Shown one piece after another: positions 57,201 through 63,200 of a stretch of 64,000 bases of DNA. The notes under the pieces are model-generated. The model saw only the letters and a list, made by a program, of their open reading frames with translations. It ran no database searches and had not been told where the DNA came from. A program made the translations under genes and the position numbers. The DNA is from JANSWP01 sp041941305 (lineage in GTDB: Bacteria > Bacteroidota > Bacteroidia > Chitinophagales > Saprospiraceae): contig JBGTQJ010000024.1 in NCBI GenBank assembly GCA_041941305.1, positions 1-64,000 on the forward strand, given 5' to 3'. The number at the start of each line of letters is the position of its first letter. Position 1 is the stretch's first letter.

Positions 57201-60200
57201 CTGAGACTTGTAATATCGATATAGTATAAAACATCGGTAACAGTTCCGCTATTTTGATCTCCATCGACAGGATCCGTCGTATAAAGTCTATTGCTTGCTG
57301 GATCAAATGCCAGAGCTTCCATAGCAAAACCACTTGGTCTAGAGATATGTCCCAATAGTGTTAGAACAATATTTCCAAAATTTGCTTCTGCATCGTTGAG
57401 GTTATAAGTCCATAAAGCGGCGGAACTCCCCGGACCATTATTTGCATCATTTTTTGAAAGGAAATATGCTTGTCCCGTATATTTATTTACAGCCATTGCT
57501 TCCAAATCCCCAGCATCACCTATGTCTCGAACAGTGGAGGTTGAGGGATCAAAATAGCTTAATCGTCCAAAGTCAATTGCTGATGTGGTCGCATTATCAT
57601 AATCAGAAAATGCCCATAAATGCAGGTGGTCAGAACCTTCTGAATCTTCATCGACAACCCACATAGGTGTTTGATTTACTGTATTATCACAAATTGCACC
57701 CTCTCTAAAACCAAAATTATTGTCACAATCTGAAAGTCCGGTAGAGGTGAAATATGCAGATTCGTAATTATCAGTTGTCATTATGGATTGGTTGGGAAGT
57801 GTGCTTAAGTCCACCTCCATCACAAAATGCTCATTTGCCGAACCAGCTGTGTAAGCAACCAAGAGGTTTGGTGCATTTTCAGGCTCCCCATCATAAGACT
57901 CTGCACTTCTTGAGCCAGTACCCTCTACAAAGAAAACCATGTCATTCCCACTTGTCCAACCACCTCTATCTACAATTTCCTGGATAATTGGAGCTACATT
58001 AGGGGAATATACCTTAACACTTACTGCATCCCATGCAGCCAAATTGGACCAACTTGCAGTGGCAGTCGTCTTGGTTCTACTTGACAAATCATAAAGTGCT
58101 TCAGTAAATGCTGGAGCGTCGTCAATATCTTGCCCACTAAAAACTAAATCTGTTGGGACTTTTCCATAATCATCTGTCTCAAATTCAATATAGGCCTTAT
58201 AAACCGTTGCCCCCTGTGGAATGGTTACATTTTGAAAACGCATACCAGTCAATATCGCTCTTTCTCCCTCCTGTCCCAATTCCAGATCAGGACTAATTAT
58301 ATCTACTTTTCCATATCCTAAATATTCTTCAGCATCATCATTGCTTGTAGAAACTCTTTTTGTAAATACCTGGTCAGTCACACCAACTGCAGGGTTAAAT
58401 GAAAATTTACCTGATGATCCAGTCAAAGTTGAATCTAACTGGTTATCTCCAGCATCACGAATTCCATTTTGGTTATTGTCACCAAATAATCTTACTCTTA
58501 CATTTTGTGTTCCTTGGTCACCTCCATTAAATACAGCATCCGAATTATTGTCCTCAAAAACATATCCGGAAATCACATTTTGACCAGAGGTTGTGACACA
58601 TGAGACCGTAATAAACACCAAAGCCGTGTCACATTGTAAACCCGGGTCACAGACAATGTATTCAAATGTGTCTAAACCAATAAATCCAGGAAATGGGAGA
58701 TAAGTAATTTCACCTGTGCTTAAGTTAAAATTGGTTAGGCTACCATTTGAGGGAGGCATTACTCCATTATTGGTAATTGTGGAATCCAATGGATCTCCTT
58801 GATCATTTGTTACAACATCAATGGTAATTGCAGTATTTTCATCGGTTGCACCATGATCGTCTATAGCAAGCAAATCCAATGTCGTTGGAAAATCCACACA
58901 TGACTCTACCGTTTTTCTACCATCTGAAACAAACGCACAATTGGTAATCAGACCACCCGTTCCTCCTGGTAAAGAAGTGATCGTTGCCAGAAAAGTATAA
59001 TAAATTGATGCTCCAGGAATCAGTACATTTCCATAAGTAATTCCTCCTTCGTCCAATGGAAAAGGAGATGAACCACTATCAGGAACAGAAGTAGACATGC
59101 CATCATCCAGGTCTGTGCTATTTGCCACATAAGTTAAATAAGACGGTAGGGTATCAATTATTGTTAAAGAGGAGGCAGGAAAAGGTAATGAACCATTATT
59201 TTTTATAGAAATAGTATATAAAATTTCATCTCCGTAATCAAATATTCCATTATCATTTACATCATTATTTAAATCCACACATTTGGAAGCGACAAATGGA
59301 ACTCCGTTTGGAAGCGTCGTTCCCAAATCCAAAAATTCCTGATTGGAACCAATTGCAGGATCATGTCCCCAGGCTGCAGCAACAATGGCATCACTTCCAT
59401 CACAGACCCAAACCCTCATTCCAGTTTGGTCATTATCAGGATCAAATATTCTCACTTGTCCAATTTCACTTACTACCATACTGGCATCGTATGCAATACC
59501 ATTTAAATCAGTTAGTGGACCACCATCACCATCATAATCAATACAAACAGTAAATGAACCTGTGCTACTGCTACCTTCCGGATATCCTCCTGTTAGCCAG
59601 ACTGGAGAACCATTTTCAGGATCATTCGGGTCCGCATAAGTTGGATCCTGCCCAGGGGCAAAACCAACCATATTAATTTGTGGAGTCATTTCTTCTTCTG
59701 GAATTAGAGAAAAGCCCCAATCATGAAGTCGGTTTAAATCTTCGCTTTCAGGATTTGCATCAATAGCAGCCACCGCATAAAAATCCTTTGAATTTGTAGT
59801 AAAGAAATGAGATCCATTGCCATCGGGTACCTCTACATATGCTGTTCCACCAGCCGAAATTCCAATGGAAGGTTGTGCAACACCACCTGTAATTTCCCAT
59901 TGAACTGTAATTGACGTTGAATTTGGATTGTACAAATGGACATAGGTAGGGTCACTGTTACTTCCAGAACCATGCTGAGTTGATACGGGGTTATAATAAC
60001 TATCGCTCCATTGGTCAGTTGGAAGTAATGTATAATACCGAGATTCATAAATTTCACAAATATCTCCAGTTATAACATCAACTTGAACAGGCAAAGTGGC
60101 CGAAATAGATGCTCCAGCATAAATACCGCCGTCTACATAAAAGCTTTCACCCTGGTCAAGGGAAGTAGATCTATCAATTGTACCATTCCCATCTATATCT

Positions 60201-63200
60201 ATATCAACTTCAGTATTATTTTGTGCCGCCATCACCGCAATTCCAGCATAATCCACCATATAATTGATGTTGGTATTTTCTCCAATTGGCACTTCAAAAT
60301 CAGTCCCCCAGGCTAAAGTTGGATATACTTCCAATGCACCGGCAAAAACAGTCCCTGAACCATTTGACCAAAGCAAACGGGTCATAGATAGTCCACCAGT
60401 TGAAGCCAATTTATCTCCTCCATCAAAATCAAAAACTGAAAATAAAGAAGAAGGATCTACCACATTAAACAACACAATAATATCTCCTGCATTTAACACA
60501 TCTGTAGGATGGCCTGGAGGAGATCCATTTGATACATTCCCATCTCCCCAAATCTCTGTTGTAGATTGAGTAGGACTTGCTATGTCAAATTCATAGCCGT
60601 CCTCCCATTCATCATAGGTAATTGTCGTACTATTTTCTATTATTGCAATAGAAACATAGGTCACAATCATATCATCTGGTGGATTCGATGCCGATTGACA
60701 GCCTCCACCTGGAGGATAGAGACTGTTAAAAGAAGTATTTACCTGATCTTCAGGAAAAGGAATATAATAGGTTTCCTTGGTTTGCCCAGTTGCTTCACAA
60801 TCACTTCCTCCACATGCTTCTATAGATTTTGAAACGATATTTGAATATAAGAAAGGTGTACACCCAGATCTTCTTGCACCTCTTCTATAATAGGTGTTTG
60901 AACTAATTGCAGAAGGGTTGTAACTTGAAGAAGTAGCACCACTTATGTTAGACCAGCTACTTCCATTTGGTGAATCCTGCCATTGGTATTCAAAGGAACC
61001 GCTTCCTCCTGAAGGAGCCGTTTGCTCTGTAATCGTATTGGGGTCAAAAGATCCACATGCTGATTCATTGGAACCAATGGTTCCAGCACTGATTACATTA
61101 TCACAGGTTTCTGGGCAAGAAACAATATCACAAGAACCATGCAAGCGAATTTCATCAATCTCAGCTACTGCAAATGGACCACTCCCTATTGGGTTATAAC
61201 CTTGAATTTGAAATTGGAAGATCGCTTGGGAAGTAATATTAAAATCGGGATCTGAGCTGAAATCAAAAGAATATTGTGTCCATTTATATCGGTCAACAGA
61301 AAGACCCGTTTGTTGAAAAACATTTACTCCATCTTTCAATACCCGAATGCCCATATAATTAGGGGTATTTACCGATTCACCTCCACTCATACCATCTGTT
61401 CCACCTCGAAAATAAAAAGATAGATAGGTTAAATAAGCACTCGTTTCAGGAGTTGCAGTTACAGAAAAGCTGTATGTTCCAAGTGAAGCTGGACTAAAAT
61501 AAGACGAAGAAGAACTTATGGCACAAATGCCATTACTACTTCCCTCTGCTCCTTCATAATAAGCAGGAGAATTATCTGTACATGAATGCGAATTCCAATT
61601 ATTAGTTAAAATAGTGCCCGCCAAATTCAGGCAACTAATGGTATTTATATAGGCTGGCGTAAATTCAGAAAAATCACTGGTACCACCACTGGCTACTGAA
61701 CAGGCATCAAGATTATAGTGAACTAATAGACTATTTTGTTCACAATCCCCATCCGCACAATCTATAGCTCCATCTCCATCATCATCTATGCTGTTATTAC
61801 ATATCTCTACACCATCTTCCCGGTAAGCTACTTCAGAATTATCACCTGTTTGATTTGGCAAATTTGAAGTTGGGTCATTTACACTGCCATTTGGATCAGC
61901 AAATGAAACACCTGAAACTGTGCTCCCTCCTTCTGCATTATCCAAGAAATTATCATCATCACTATTTGTGTCGAGATAATCAAATGTGCTATCTCCATCT
62001 GTATCCTGGGGTAAATTAAAATTACCAGCGTGTCCTGAAGTGCTGTCGAACATATCAAGAATACCATCACTATCCGTATCATCATCTGTCACATCACCAT
62101 CGTTTCCAAAGTTAGCAGCATAACCTGCCGTTGTTTGAGCTTCGACTGCATCTGGAATACCATCATTGTCACTGTCTAAATCAATAAAATCCGCATTGCC
62201 AGAAGATTCACTATTGATCGGTGTAGTTCCTCCACCAACAGCATCTGCTAGCCCATCTCCATTTGAATCCACAAACTGAGCTCCATCAATAATGCCATCA
62301 GAATCAGGGTCTAAAGTGGCATAATTTGCACCACTTTCCAGCAAATCACTGATTCCATCGTTATCGCTGTCTAGATCTAAATGGTCATCAATACCATCAC
62401 CATCTGTATCCACATGGGCACAATCCGCAGAAAAAGTTGTCATTGTAATGGTTCCATGTGGATCAGAATCCCAATGCTTCACGATAATTTGGTCAATTAA
62501 ATATCCTGCAAAATCAAAATCAATTGTTCCTTTATCTTCATTTAAAGCTGATTCTGTATTTGGAAGGCTGGTAAATTGATTATTTCCTGCATAAGTAACC
62601 AAAGTAGAAGGATAAAGAGTATAGATATATGGCATTTCTACACTTTGGTAATAACCGTATACTTCAATTGCGTCCCCGTCATCCACATCCAACAATTTGA
62701 AAGTGAAATTTTTAACTGCTTTATCAAATGTAAAATCATACTGAATGGCATCCGAGTAATTGTTATTGTTGTAATCTCGAGCATAGACACCATAAACATT
62801 CGTATGATGATTATCCTGAATTTGCAAATAATCATTCAGTCCGCTACCATTTAATGTAATGTCAAGCGTCATTTTACTTCCATTAATATTGGAAGAACTA
62901 TTATTAATTATGCTTTCTAATTGGGAAATGGTTTTATTGCTTGTAGTAGCCAAATTTGCAAAGTCAAATGTATTTATCAAACTGCAAGCCATCTCATCTT
63001 CATCTAAAATACCGTCGTTATCATCATCCAAGTCACAAATATCTTTAATTCCGTCACCATCAGTGTCGCTTCCATTGTTACAGATACCTGGGTTTGAGGG
63101 AGCATTATAAAGTGCAGTTACTTCAGAAGCCGATATGGCACAATTGTATATTTGAACATCATCAATAACACCCGCATAATTGGAAACATAACCTGAGCCA

